64,000 bases of DNA, from contig QNQO01001864.1 of the NCBI GenBank assembly GCA_003290165.1, positions 62,001-126,000 on the forward strand, read 5' to 3'. The position numbers were made by a program, and so were the translations under genes. The notes beneath the pieces were generated by a model. It was not told where the DNA came from, ran no database searches, and saw only the letters and a program-made list of their open reading frames with translations. Origin of the DNA: Berberis thunbergii. Taxonomy: Eukaryota; Streptophyta; Magnoliopsida; Ranunculales; Berberidaceae. Each line of letters begins with the position of its first letter. The stretch's first letter is position 1. Positions 44,765-54,552 of the stretch are shown here, one piece after another.

Positions 44765-45418
44765 ATGCTCAATCGAAACTCATCTCATTTCCTCAAAAAT
44801 ATCTCCACACAAACCAAAAGATCTTCTCTCAAATGGCGAACCCAAATCGAACAAAACCAACTCATCTCCCAAATCTCCACTCTTCTCTTACAGAGACAAA
44901 ACTGGATCCCACACCTCCAAAACCTCCATCTCTCCATCAAACTCACCCCCACCATTTTCACTCAAGTTCTTCACAAAACCAAACACAACCCAGAAATCTC
45001 CTTCAATTTCTTCAATTGGGGTAGCCAAGAAGCCGCAGCGGAGCCAGCCCCTGAAATTCACCCTCCACGAATCCCTGTAGTTGGAGCTAGGGTTCATCTC
45101 CCCAACCCCGATGAAGCAATCGTTTTCGTCGATGGGTACCCAGTCAAAATTCCTAAGGGATTCACTGTCCTCCAGGCTTGCGAAGTCGCCGGGGTCGACA
45201 TTCCTCGGCTCTGCTACCACAGTCGCCTCTCCATTGCTGGGAATTGCAGGATGTGTTTGGTAGAGGTTGAGAAATCGCCCAAGCCGGTCGCTTCCTGCGC
45301 CATGCCCGCTCTCCCAAGTCAGATTTCATCAACGTTGATCACAATCTTTTTTTTTTTTTTTTTTGTTGGTCTAACTTGTTTGGGTTGTTTTTTTTATTCT
45401 TCTTCATGTCAGGTATGA
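44765..45418 (+). CDS. In-frame chimera: PPR N-terminus plus complex I 75-kDa 2Fe-2S domain
   Basis: The frame is 217 codons. Residues 1-85 have the pattern of the N-terminus of P-class pentatricopeptide proteins ([54 protein letters not shown]). From about residue 87 the sequence is the start of plant mitochondrial NADH dehydrogenase 75-kDa subunit (NDUFS1): [38 protein letters not shown], then [20 protein letters not shown] and [10 protein letters not shown], with all four cysteines of the ferredoxin-type 2Fe-2S site. The last 33 residues are read-through of intron-like poly(T) sequence, so the true exon edge is near 45318. Both halves come from different host genes joined without a frame break. 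Expression is unknown. Confidence 0.7.
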   Translation: MLNRNSSHFLKNISTQTKRSSLKWRTQIEQNQLISQISTLLLQRQNWIPHLQNLHLSIKLTPTIFTQVLHKTKHNPEISFNFFNWGSQEAAAEPAPEIHPPRIPVVGARVHLPNPDEAIVFVDGYPVKIPKGFTVLQACEVAGVDIPRLCYHSRLSIAGNCRMCLVEVEKSPKPVASCAMPALPSQISSTLITIFFFFFFVGLTCLGCFFYSSSCQV

Positions 45419-46233
45419 ATACTTCATCCATCATAATATAGGTAGCCTTGTTACCTTGGAATGAGTCAATGAGATGATGAGTAAGAGTTCTACTCCTGTG
45501 TATTGCTTGATCAAAAGTCTTTGTTAGTAATATGAGATGAATCAATGGAGGATTATCTGTTTGCTGCATTATTCATGAGGTCTGAGAGTTTTGATAGGGT
45601 ATGCATACCAAGTAACTTTAGATTTATGGTTTGATTTTTTTTTCTTCTTTCATGCAAATAACCAATTCTCTTGTTTATTAGGACATGCGAATGTTAACCC
45701 CCACACACACAAAATACATGCTAGCAGCCTATCACTAATTCTATCCTTGAAACTTTTGATCACTTATAGCAGTAGTCCCTCTTTCTTGCAGCAAAACTAT
45801 TGGTCCATGCTAATTATTACATAAATAAATAAATAAACAACCCATAATGGTAATGGTGGTACAGAAAGTTTTTCAGATCTCACTAACTCCCCTTGATAAC
45901 ATATGAGTTGATGGTTGTCAGACCAAAAGTAAAAGTATATCTGAAACTTTTGAAGTTATATGAGGTGGTTGTTTACAATGACTTTCAGTTAGCAGTGAAG
46001 AAATTCTAAAAAGTTTTATCAAGTCTTATGAATGTATGGCTGCAAAATTTTTTTACAACATGTTTCTTTTGCTGTATACTTTAGCTTGACCATCAACATG
46101 AGGCTTAGGGGATTTTTTCCTCTTATCATTGACTCTTAACTTACTTATTGATACAAGCATATTAATGCTTAGAGATAAATACAATGTTGCTATCAATTGT
46201 TTTGAAATGTTAACATTCCCTTCGTGTTTATAG
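45419..46233 (+). other. Intron-like sequence inside Pack-CACTA
   Basis: T-rich, no frame with a domain. It connects the complex I fragment to the helicase exon, whose acceptor TTTATAG ends at 46233. Confidence 0.45.
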
Positions 46234-46372
46234 GTTCGCCTTTGCCCCAAAAGGAAACAAACCATGCTGTTTTCGGCTACAATGACTAAAGAAGTTGATG
46301 AGCTAATCAAGCTTTCTCTAACTAAGCCTTTGCGCCTTTCCGCCAATCCATCTACGAAACGGCCAGCAACAT
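46234..46372 (+). pseudogene. Captured exon of DEAD-box RNA helicase (motif III)
   Basis: After acceptor ATAG the frame reads VRLCPKRKQTMLFSATMTKE, followed by DELIKLSLTKPLRLSANPST, as in the plant RH28-like nucleolar DEAD-box helicases. SAT is motif III. Sequence identity ends near LTEE at about 46383, where a short duplication (ACTGAGGAGTATATTTTAAC at 46374 and 46440) joins it to release-factor sequence. Confidence 0.75.
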
Positions 46373-46463
46373 TGACTGAGGAGTATATTTTAACTGGATA
46401 TCATCCTTTTTTTTTGGAAGAAACTATAATAGAAAAATTGACTGAGGAGTATATTTTAACTGA

Positions 46464-47221
46464 GGAATTGAGTGAGGCTACTGAAGAAGAGACAAGGCTA
46501 CAGAACTTGCTGCTCATGTCCATGATTTCTAAGGATTATGCAGATGAAAGGGACTGCATTTTGGAGGTGAGGGCAGGTAATACATGAGCATCTTAATGCA
46601 AGTTCCACCATCTTTTTCTTTACATTTATCTATTCAATGGCTGTCACTTTCTCTTTGATGATATTACTTCATATCTTGCAGGAACTGGAGGGGAAGATGC
46701 GTCTTTATTTGCCATGGATATATTCAAAATGTAAATTACTGCCATTGGTTATATGATTCCTGCTTTTAAAAGTTTTTAGATGTCTGAATATACGTGGAAA
46801 TTTTCAATTTATCAGGTATGAGAGATACGCACAAAAATAGGGTTGGAAGTTGTAGATATAATGGAGTCTGATCTTAAAGGATTCAAGGTCTATGTCCATT
46901 TCTAGTTCCATGGTTTGCTACATCCGTACATTTTAACTCCAACATAAGCAGTTATTGTTGTTGTTTTATATTACTTAAACTCTATTTATAGGTGGTACAG
47001 ATGCTCATTTTCAAGTGTAGTCTAATGTTTGTCCAGGGGATTGGCTACTTCTGGGTTGGATAACAGTCCCGTTTCGTACATGTGTGGGGACATATGTTCG
47101 GTTTGGCATCTTCTGCATAAATACTGATCTGATATCTCTATTTCAGGAAGCTAGTGTTGCAATTTCTGGATCTAATGTGTTTGGGAAGCTTAAATTTGAA
47201 AGTGGAGTTCATAGAGTTCAG
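46464..47221 (+). pseudogene. Captured exons of mitochondrial peptide chain release factor 1
   Basis: Four exons with GT-AG borders follow the family in order: 46464-46577 (ISKDYADERDCILEVRAG), 46681-46730 (GTGGEDASLFAMDIFKM), 46817-46886 (YERYAQK, a stop, GWK, then in another frame VVDIMESDLKGFK) and 47147-47221 (EASVAISGSNVFGKLKFESG, VHRVQ). They correspond to the middle of class-I RF1 up to just before the GGQ catalytic loop, which is absent. A stop and a single-base shift in the third exon disable it. The fragment sits between two helicase pieces. Confidence 0.8.
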
Positions 47222-47303
47222 GTGCTTTTGATTGACGTCCCCTTTGATTAAAGTTGAAAGTTGAAACTAGCAATCCATTAAGCTTTTTGGTGTTTTTTTT
47301 CTA

Positions 47304-47366
47304 GGGTCTTGACATCATTGGTGTTCAAACTGTTATAAAATTTGCATGCCCTCGTGATCTTACTAG
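47304..47366 (+). pseudogene. Captured exon of DEAD-box RNA helicase (motif V)
   Basis: After the acceptor TTTCTAG it reads GLDIIGVQTVIKFACPRDLT, then AGGTGAGTG as donor. This is the motif V region of the same RH28-like helicase type as 46234-46372. The exons that should lie between the two are replaced by the release factor fragment. Confidence 0.72.
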
Positions 47367-48239
47367 GTGAGTGTGAATCCTTCTATTCTTGTTGAACATT
47401 GGGATAATAGACAAATCATTTTATTTTCTTGCATAAGAATATCACTTCCAGTGTACCAAAATCTGCAACTAGTTGTGCAACAAAAAGAATTTACATGTTA
47501 CAGTGATTCTTCATTTAGATTTTAACGGATCACCGAGGCGGCCTTGTACTTGTTCTCATTTGTGTTGTTAATTACTCTACTCATTTGTATTACTCAAATA
47601 ATTTTACATCCTTGTTTAGATGATGAAATGGTGAAGCTTTGAAATTAATGAAAAGTTATGAACCATATCCATCCTTTTTAATTATACTAATTAATTTTTG
47701 TTTGGGTTTGGTCTTGTTTATGTATTTATGTGATGGGGTAGAACCATATCCATCCATGTGTTCTGTTGCTAGCATTTCATGCAATTGTTCTATCCTTGGT
47801 GTATGGTCATGGGAGGGCAAACTCATTACAATTCGAAGAGTGTGTATGCAAACTGTATATAAATTTTTTTATTTCTTTGTATTTTTTTTTCAATGTATTT
47901 TGTTCATGTTCACTAGCATTACAATTCATTACCATGCCACTATAGCTTCATTACAAACTGAAACAGGGAGGACACAATTTGAACATTGCTCCCATTTATC
48001 AATGTATTTTGTTCATGTTACTCTATTTACGCCCATGAATCAAAATTTACTAACAAAATATTTTACTGTAAATCTGTAACAGTATCGTGCCTTAAGCATG
48101 GAATAAATCAGGTATGCTCAAATATTTCCACAACTTCTTTGAAATACTTTGACATCTAAGTTGTAAATGGAGGTTAGATTTTATTTATTGTGTGGTTGTC
48201 TCTAAAGTTTGTAGATGTTGTGTGGTATCTTAACTGCAG
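47367..48239 (+). other. Noncoding segment inside Pack-CACTA
   Basis: No domain seen. The 146-codon frame at 47639-48079 is T-rich, hydrophobic by composition and shows no motif. It contains repeated TCAATGTATTTTGTTCATGT at 47891 and 47999. Confidence 0.45.
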
Positions 48240-48320
48240 GACCCACTTAGAACTTTTACTGGTCGTGAGAAATACAAGAGGCCTCTATGGGTCACTGATG
48301 CACTAGATAAACCTTCAGTG
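48240..48320 (+). pseudogene. Captured exon of unidentified gene
   Basis: An 81-nt exon bounded by ACTGCAG| and |GTAAGA encodes 27 residues without interruption, DPLRTFTGREKYKRPLWVTD followed by ALDKPSV. The codon-perfect length and clean splice sites point to a real host exon. I do not recognise the family. Confidence 0.5.
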
Positions 48321-49562
48321 GTAAGATCTTCTGCTGCTTTATTTATTCAATCTTGGCTTGCATATATAAGAAAGGTACTTCCTCATTTTTATACAATCTC
48401 ACAAGGTCATTGCTACCTTTCTACTGGAAATGGTAAGTGCTTTGCTAATCTTGTGTCTTTTATGATATCCATTAGCTGCTTACTTAAAGTAAATACGAGG
48501 CTGCTATCTTATAGTATTCATATAACTTAGAAAATTTAAAAGGCTGCTATCTTATAGTATTCATATAACTTAGAAAATTTAAAAGGCTGCTATCTTATAG
48601 GATTTAGAAAATTTAATATGAGGTGTGTGTGTTAATGGAAAAAAGGGAAAACCAAGACCTGTTAAGAATTACAAAGGATTACGGTCCACTATATTTCGAT
48701 CAGCTCCTTTGGACTTGTTAAGAATTACTTCTTCATGTTTTCTGGAATGCTTTGAATCCTTCATCCTTTTTCTCTTTCTTTCACTCTTCAAGCTAACAAC
48801 GTCCTCATGCAGGACAAGGAATTAGCTACAAGATCGTTACATGAGTTGTTTGCCAGATCTAACGAGTATCTATCTGGTTTGAATTGTCTAGTCATTTTCT
48901 TTTGAAGTGCTGTGCAAATGGGAAGATGGAGTTGTCTCTTCAGCGACTCACTGAAACGAGTGCAACATGTTTGAGCGTTTACAAAGGGCTGGTCATGCTG
49001 TTACTATGCTCACTCACCAGGTAAAGTGAAATTTATCATTAAACTTTTCCAGCATGTACAATTTAGGCAGTTTAATCTGGTGAATGTTTTCTATATTAAT
49101 GTATATCCGTAGGACATTTTGATGAATCTGGTGGTTTTTGTACCATCTGTTTTGACTTATAGTTTGTGAGATTTAATATCCTTGCACTGCTGCTGCGAAG
49201 AGCATATACTTATTTGATCTTCAGTTTCAGGTAAGAAAAAGGACATAATCTTACAATGTTGATTATCTCATTGCAATATTGCATGTTTCAGATAGTCGAA
49301 AAGTAAAAACATGTTTAATTTAATTTAATTTTTTTGGTAGTCATTGACTCGTTGTGACTCAATAGTTTTGCCTAAAGTAAAAACATGTTTAATTTAATTT
49401 AAGTCCTGTGTGCTGGTATTAAACACCCTTTTGGCTTGGTTGCCTAAAGGAAATCATTAATAAGTTTTTTGTGGGAAAATTTATGTGCGCTCTGTGCTTT
49501 GTGCAGAGGACAGGTCGTGGCCCCCTTTTTAATACCTGCTCTGTAATTGTGTCATCTTTCAC
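48321..49562 (+). other. Noncoding segment inside Pack-CACTA with 43-bp triplication
   Basis: GGCTGCTATCTTATAG occurs at about 48498, 48541 and 48584 in a tandem of 43-bp units ending TTAGAAAATTTAAAA, the third shortened. A possible exon after TCATGCAG at 48811 (DKELATRSLHELFARSNEYL) and another at about 48970-49020 (FERLQRAGHAVTMLTHQ) lack a recognisable family. Confidence 0.4.
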
Positions 49563-50335
49563 TCCCTCACTTCAGTGCTAACAGCTCGAAGCAAGGTAAC
49601 TTGAATTTTTATTTATTTTTTTCAGATTAATAATCTTCCTGATATGTGTTGATACATTTTTTATTTGATCCAATTCAGGTTGCTTGTGGTTTAAGCTACA
49701 ATAAGCCAAAGGAAATCTCCAATGTAGTGGACATTGATGCCACAGATAAGAACAATGAATTGGCAGCAGTGGAGTACGTAGAAGACCTGTATAAGTATTA
49801 CAAGCTTGCAGAGAGTTGGAGTCAAGTGGGTGATTACATGGACTCACAACCTGAAATTAATGAGAAGATGAGAGCTATTCTAATTGACTGGCTGATCGAA
49901 GTTCACAACAAATTTGAACTCATGCCTGAGACCCTTTATCTCACAGTCCATATTGTGGATCAATACCTTTCGAGAAAATCAGTGGCGAAGAAGGCGTTGC
50001 AGTTAGTTGGCATTAGCTCTATGCTCATAGCAAGCAAGTACGAGGAAATTTGGTCTCCAAAGGTATGTATCTAGATTCTTTTACCTTTTCCTTTTCATTT
50101 CCAGATAAATTGTATACTGATAAGAGAAATGGAGAAGTCTATTCTGGGAAAGCTTGAATGGAATTTAACAGTTCCTACACCCTATGTGTTTCTAGCTCGC
50201 TACATTAAGGTTGCGGCTTTGGCTTTTGTTTCCGATCCACAGTTGGAGAATATGGCATATTTCTTGGCAGAACTAGGTTTGATGCATATTATGTTGGCCG
50301 CTTCTGCAGTTTATGTAGCACGATGCACCATCTAG
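49563..50335 (+). pseudogene. Captured exons of B-type cyclin
   Basis: A short exon ending TSVLTARSK with donor at 49596 precedes exon 49679-50062 (128 codons, acceptor TTCAG|, donor |GTATGT). That exon carries VEDLYKYYKLAESWSQVGDY, EINEKMRAILIDWLIEVHNK, FELMPETLYLTVHIVDQYLS and SSMLIASKYEEIWSPK, the cyclin N-fold of plant CYCB with its MRAILIDWL signature. A shortened intron leads to 50129-50335 (KSILGKLEWNLTVPTPYVFL, ENMAYFLAELGLMH, then SAVYVARCTI and stop), a truncated cyclin C-fold. The destruction box region and the end are missing. The two exons stay open but the skipped exon between them would break the fold. Confidence 0.82.
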
Positions 50336-50600
50336 GTTTGATGCATTGGTTTTAGTTTTTTTTTTTTTTTTTTTTTTTTTTGTAACATGGTTAATTGGTT
50401 TAGCTGTGTGGAACATGAGTTATGTGTGGGTAGTCAGAGAAACAAGTGAAATACCCTTCATGTTTTTTCATAGTCAATAAAGATCATCATTCACTGATTA
50501 ATTCTTTTCTGTTTATTGGATGAATCTCATTTCCAATCAAATAGTCTGATTTCAGTGTTTATATATGATGGGTGCAGGGTTGATATATTTCAGTGTTTAC
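50336..50600 (+). other. Noncoding spacer with poly(T), inside Pack-CACTA
   Basis: Poly(T) at 50358-50381. No gene seen. Confidence 0.4.
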
Positions 50601-50681
50601 ATGGAAAACTTATTGAGAAGGCTTGCTCAGAATAGAGAGGCAGCAAGGAAAAGCAGACTCAGAAAGAAGGTTTATTTGTAG
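50601..50681 (+). CDS. TGA-type bZIP basic-region micro-ORF, 26 aa
   Basis: The ATG at 50601 opens MENLLRRLAQNREAARKSRL followed by RKKVYL and TAG. This is the DNA-contacting basic region of plant TGA (clade D) bZIP factors, including the invariant N-x7-R of NREAARKSR. Family members continue directly into a leucine zipper, but here a stop replaces it. The upstream TTTCAG at 50588-50593 resembles an acceptor, so this was probably an internal exon. A peptide of this size could at most contact DNA weakly as a monomer. Translation is unproven. Confidence 0.6.
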   Translation: MENLLRRLAQNREAARKSRLRKKVYL

Positions 50682-51223
50682 TGCATGTAGATAGATGATT
50701 AGTAGCCAATGATGAATTGTAAATGTTGCTACTGTAATGAATTGCTTGAAAACAATTGTTGGAATTTGCTGATCAGAGGTTGTAAATGCTATTTTTAAAT
50801 TTAATAAAAAATCATATTAAATTTTATTTATTTGATTCACGTGCTGAATTATACTTACCCATAAGATGTAATCAAAAGTCATTTGATAGCAAAAAAAAAA
50901 AAAAAAAAAAATTACTATTCACGGCTTAAAACCGTGGCTAAAAGTTTAGCAACGGTTTTAAGCCGTGGCAAGTCTGGCCACGGTTTTAAGCCGTTGCTAA
51001 ACTTGCCACGGCTTAAAACCGTTGCTAAACTTTTAGCAACGGTTTATAACCGTGGCTAAAGCATCAACCGTCCTGAATATAAAACCGTTGCAACAATTTT
51101 AGCAACGGTTTATAGCCGTTACAAAGGATTTCGCGACGCCCCTGTAGTCCACGGCTCTTAGCCGTGGCAATGGCTTACGCCCACGGTATAGAACCGTTGC
51201 TAATGGAGGTTTTTGGTGTAGTG
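50682..51223. repeat. Right subterminal repeat region of Pack-CACTA
   Basis: From 50922 the sequence is dense in AACGGTTTTAAGCCGTGGC and its reverse complement, then closes with the terminal TTTTTGGTGTAGTG at 51210-51223. Poly(A) at 50890-50910 precedes it. Confidence 0.85.
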
Positions 51224-52071
51224 GTTCTCTGCGACATCAACAACCCTACTCGACTCATTTCTTCTTTTTTGCTCACTCTCTCTGTATAATGTTGAGACTG
51301 ACAACTGCCTCATCTCCTCGTCTCTTCCTCTACCTTTTTCTCTGTTTGATTTTTTTTTTCCACCATCGCCTTCAGCTACCAGCAACTCCAACATCTCTTG
51401 TCTGCTTTTGAGGAAGAAGAAAGTATTTTTCTCGAAATAAATTCATATATTGAGGTCTAGTTTTGTATTGTATTCATAGAATTTTCTGGAGATACAAAAC
51501 AAATTTGACCAATTAATTTTTCCTCTAAATATATGTTTGCATCTCGAGGTTCATATGTGAGTTATTGTTTGAAGGGTATTTTGGTAATCAATGTAAACTT
51601 TTTGACAGTCAATGCACGATGACTGCTAGTTCTGGGAGAGATTGCAATAGTGATTGATGATGGGGTTAACCTCCAATTAGCTATTCTTTATAGGCAACAA
51701 ATTGCAAATAACGCAATTTTTTTTTGAAAACATATAATTTTACATTTAAAATTAATTTTTGCCCTTAACTTTATATTCCAATTTGATTTGCCCCCTCATA
51801 TATTTATCTTTTGTACTCCTACAAAATAGCTCGTTGGATCAATTTTCTTTCTCATAAATTAAATGGAGTTATTGTTTAATAATTTATGTTTTGTATAGCT
51901 ATGTATGTATTATTAATTTAAAAAATTATATAAAAATAAATAATTATTATATTATCATTAATTAACTATTTTCATGACTCTCCCCCTTTCAACGAAAATC
52001 CTGCTCCCTCACTCGTAACAAAATACATTTCTTGACACGGATTTCTTTGACATAGCTTTTGCAAAAGTAGA

Positions 52072-52350
52072 TGAGCCCTTCTAGGCAGCAAGGGTAAGGG
52101 GTGACCCATCTCTCTTGAGATAAGTGTGCCACACATCTCGAGATGGTTTGCACATATTGAGGGGATACACTCATCCCTAGCTCTCTAGAATTTTTGAACG
52201 TTAATAGATATTTTGAATTCCAAAAATTCTAAATGACGAAGGAAACGGGTGAGGGAGGAATGCAACCCTCTATCTCCCTCGAAATATGTGCCTTTGCGCA
52301 TCTCGAAGGGGATGGACCTTCCTCGCCCGTTTCCTCGACAACAAGAAGGG
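52072..52350. repeat. Possible small inverted-repeat element
   Basis: GAGCCCTTCTAGG near 52074 faces AAGAAGGGCT near 52340 in inverted orientation. ATCTCGAGATG occurs at 52135. Both motifs also occur at 5923-6158, hinting at one dispersed family. The arms are short and diverged. Confidence 0.35.
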
Positions 52351-52417
52351 CTGAATTCAGGTTATAACTATCCCTTGAAAAGGCCAAAGCTGTTCAATCG
52401 AATTTTGCCTCAGAAGT

Positions 52418-52427
52418 TTATATAAAC
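52418..52427 (+). promoter_or_regulatory. Candidate TATA box of PPR gene
   Basis: TTTATATAAAC lies 35-45 nt before the start codon at 52462, which would leave only a very short leader. A further A/T-rich TATATTTAAATAAA just before the ATG is an alternative core element. Confidence 0.35.
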
Positions 52428-52461
52428 TGTGTCTTGCCGTCTACCTATATTTAAATAAACT

Positions 52462-54552
52462 ATGAGTTTCTGCCCATCATCTTCAATTTTTCCAACTAAT
52501 TGCAATAATCCCCAACACCTCCCTTTCATCCTTCACAGACTTGAATCCTGCAAATCTATGCAAGAACTTAAACAAATCCATGCTTCTATCATCAAAGCCA
52601 AGCTTCTCCAAACCAACCTTGTCTATACTAAACTTATCTCCTTTTGTGCTCTCTCACCATCAGGTGACCTCGATTACGCTCTCTCCGTGTTCACTAGAAT
52701 CGAAAACCCATATCTTGAACTCTATAATTTGATCCTTAGAGGCTTGTCTTGCAGCGAAAAGCACCCATTGGAGTTGTTGTTGTCAATTTATCAAGAAATG
52801 CTTGAAAATGGATTTCTTCCGGACAATTATACACTCCCATTTCTTCTTAAGGCCTGCGCTCGATCAAAAGCTTTGGGAGTAGGAGAGGGGGTTCATGGGT
52901 ACTCTGTTAAGAATGGGCTGGTGATGGATGTGTATGTGAAGAACACATTGATGAGAATGTATGCTGTTTGTGGAGTTATTCATACTGCTCACAAGTTGTT
53001 TGATGGATATCCTCACAGAGATTTGGTCACTTGGACTACATTGATTCAAGGGTATGCAAAGATGGGGTTGTCAAGGGAAGCAGTCCAGGTGTTTTTAGAG
53101 ATGGGGGGAGAGAATGTACGAGCAGATGGAATGACTATGGTGGTTGTGCTTTCAGCATGTTCTAAGTTGGGTGATTTGGATTTAGCGAGAAAAATACACA
53201 AGTACATGCTTGATCATAAAGTGAAGTTGGACGTCTTTGTGCAGAATGCCTTGGTTGATATGTATTTAAAATGTGGGGATGTGGATTTTGCTTGCAAGTT
53301 GTTCAAAGAAATGCCAGAGAAAAATGTTGTTTCTTGGAATTCCATGATTGCTGGGCTAGCACAACAAGGGGAATTCAAGAAGGCATTATCAGTATTTCGG
53401 AGTATGCAAGGTAAGGGAGTTCGACCAGATGATATTACTTTGGTTGGGGTGCTCAACTCGTGTGCTAATCTTGGTGTACTCGAGTTGGGTGAGTGGGTTC
53501 ATGCTTACACAGACAAAAATCGGATCAGAGCAGATGGGTACATAGGAAACGCTTTAGTGGATATGTATGCAAAGTGTGGGAGCATAGATCAAGCATTTAG
53601 AATTTTCAAGGATATGAAGCATCGAGACATTTATTCCTATACATCCATTATTGCTGGGCTAGCAATGCATGGGCAAGGAGAGAAGGCATTGGATCTCTTT
53701 TCTGAGATGTCCCGAGTAGGAATAAGGCCTGATGAGATCACATTTATAGGTGTTTTATCTGCATGTAGTCATGCAGGACTAGTACAGGAAGGTCGTAAGA
53801 TTTTTGAGAACATGACAAGTTTGTATGACCTTAGGCCTCAGCTTGAGCATTATGGATGTATGGTAGACCTGCTTGGGCGTGCGGGATTGATAAATGAAGC
53901 AGAAGATTTCATCAAGAACATGCCCATTGAACCTGATGCCTTTGTTTGGGGAGCTCTGCTGGGGGCCTGTAAAATACATGGAAAGATTGAGGTAGGAGAA
54001 AGAATTATGAAGAAACTAGTTGAACTGGAACCCGAGAGGGATGGCGCTTATATTCTCATGTCTAATATTTACGCCTCTGCAAACCAGTGGAGGGATGCAG
54101 TGAAGGTGAGAAGGATGATGAAAGAGAAAAGCATGAGGAAGACTCCAGGATGTAGTGTTATTGAATTAGATGGGATGGTTCACGAGTTTAGGAAGGGAGA
54201 CAAGTCACACCCTAGAATAAAAGAGATTTATATGATGGTAGATGAGATCAGTGATCGCTTAAAATTCGAACGGTGTGCGACACTGATTAGTGGTGCATTA
54301 CTAGATGTGGCCAAAGAAGAAAAGGACCACTCACTATGCCAACACAGCGAGAGGTTAGCTATTGCTTTTGGATTAATCAGCACCAAGCCGGGGACACCAT
54401 TGAGGATAGTGAAGAATCTTCGTGTATGTAGTGATTGTCATTCTGTAATTAAGTTCATTTCGAAGGTGTTTGAACGGGAGATAGTTGTAAGGGATCGGAG
54501 TCGGTTCCACCATTTTAGAGGTGGATTGTGCTCATGTAAAGATTTCTGGTGA
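52462..54552 (+). CDS. DYW-class pentatricopeptide repeat protein, 696 aa, intact
   Basis: An uninterrupted single-exon frame, as usual for plant PPR genes. Residues about 1-45 are Ser/Pro-rich and could target an organelle. PLS-type repeats follow to about residue 490, e.g. DVYVKNTLMRMYAVCGVIHT, LVTWTTLIQGYAKMGLSREA, NVVSWNSMIAGLAQQGEFKK and GYIGNALVDMYAKCGSIDQA. The E region includes GAYILMSNIYASANQWRDAV and KTPGCSVIEL. The DYW deaminase-like domain carries the HxE site (HSE at 628-630), the zinc-binding CSDCH (656-660), and ends CSCKDFW, so the last triplet is DFW instead of DYW. The family binds organelle RNA and edits cytidine to uridine in mitochondria or plastids. The target site cannot be inferred here. 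The first ATG has no better upstream alternative. It is the only intact host gene in the window. Confidence 0.93.
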   Translation: MSFCPSSSIFPTNCNNPQHLPFILHRLESCKSMQELKQIHASIIKAKLLQTNLVYTKLISFCALSPSGDLDYALSVFTRIENPYLELYNLILRGLSCSEKHPLELLLSIYQEMLENGFLPDNYTLPFLLKACARSKALGVGEGVHGYSVKNGLVMDVYVKNTLMRMYAVCGVIHTAHKLFDGYPHRDLVTWTTLIQGYAKMGLSREAVQVFLEMGGENVRADGMTMVVVLSACSKLGDLDLARKIHKYMLDHKVKLDVFVQNALVDMYLKCGDVDFACKLFKEMPEKNVVSWNSMIAGLAQQGEFKKALSVFRSMQGKGVRPDDITLVGVLNSCANLGVLELGEWVHAYTDKNRIRADGYIGNALVDMYAKCGSIDQAFRIFKDMKHRDIYSYTSIIAGLAMHGQGEKALDLFSEMSRVGIRPDEITFIGVLSACSHAGLVQEGRKIFENMTSLYDLRPQLEHYGCMVDLLGRAGLINEAEDFIKNMPIEPDAFVWGALLGACKIHGKIEVGERIMKKLVELEPERDGAYILMSNIYASANQWRDAVKVRRMMKEKSMRKTPGCSVIELDGMVHEFRKGDKSHPRIKEIYMMVDEISDRLKFERCATLISGALLDVAKEEKDHSLCQHSERLAIAFGLISTKPGTPLRIVKNLRVCSDCHSVIKFISKVFEREIVVRDRSRFHHFRGGLCSCKDFW

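Larger units (their letters stand above)
44086..51223 (+). mobile_element. Pack-CACTA element, 7138 bp, with fragments of at least six host genes
   Basis: The left end CACTACACCAAAATGC and the right end ...TTTTTGGTGTAGTG share a 13-bp terminal inverted repeat. GTT flanks both sides (44083-44085, 51224-51226), the 3-bp duplication of En/Spm elements. Subterminal regions (44095-44290 and 50920-51200) are packed with both orientations of AACGGTTTTAAGCCGTGGC-like units, the presumed transposase-binding sites. No transposase motif is visible. The interior holds plus-strand exons resembling PPR, complex I 75-kDa subunit, DEAD-box helicase, mitochondrial release factor 1, cyclin B and TGA bZIP genes, with introns retained, so they were captured from genomic DNA. 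Confidence 0.92.
51224..52461. other. Intergenic and PPR gene upstream region
   Basis: Continues the sequence interrupted by the CACTA insertion (GTT at 51224-51226). No gene. An imperfect hairpin-like repeat occupies about 52072-52350, and a TATA-like motif lies at 52418. Confidence 0.5.
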
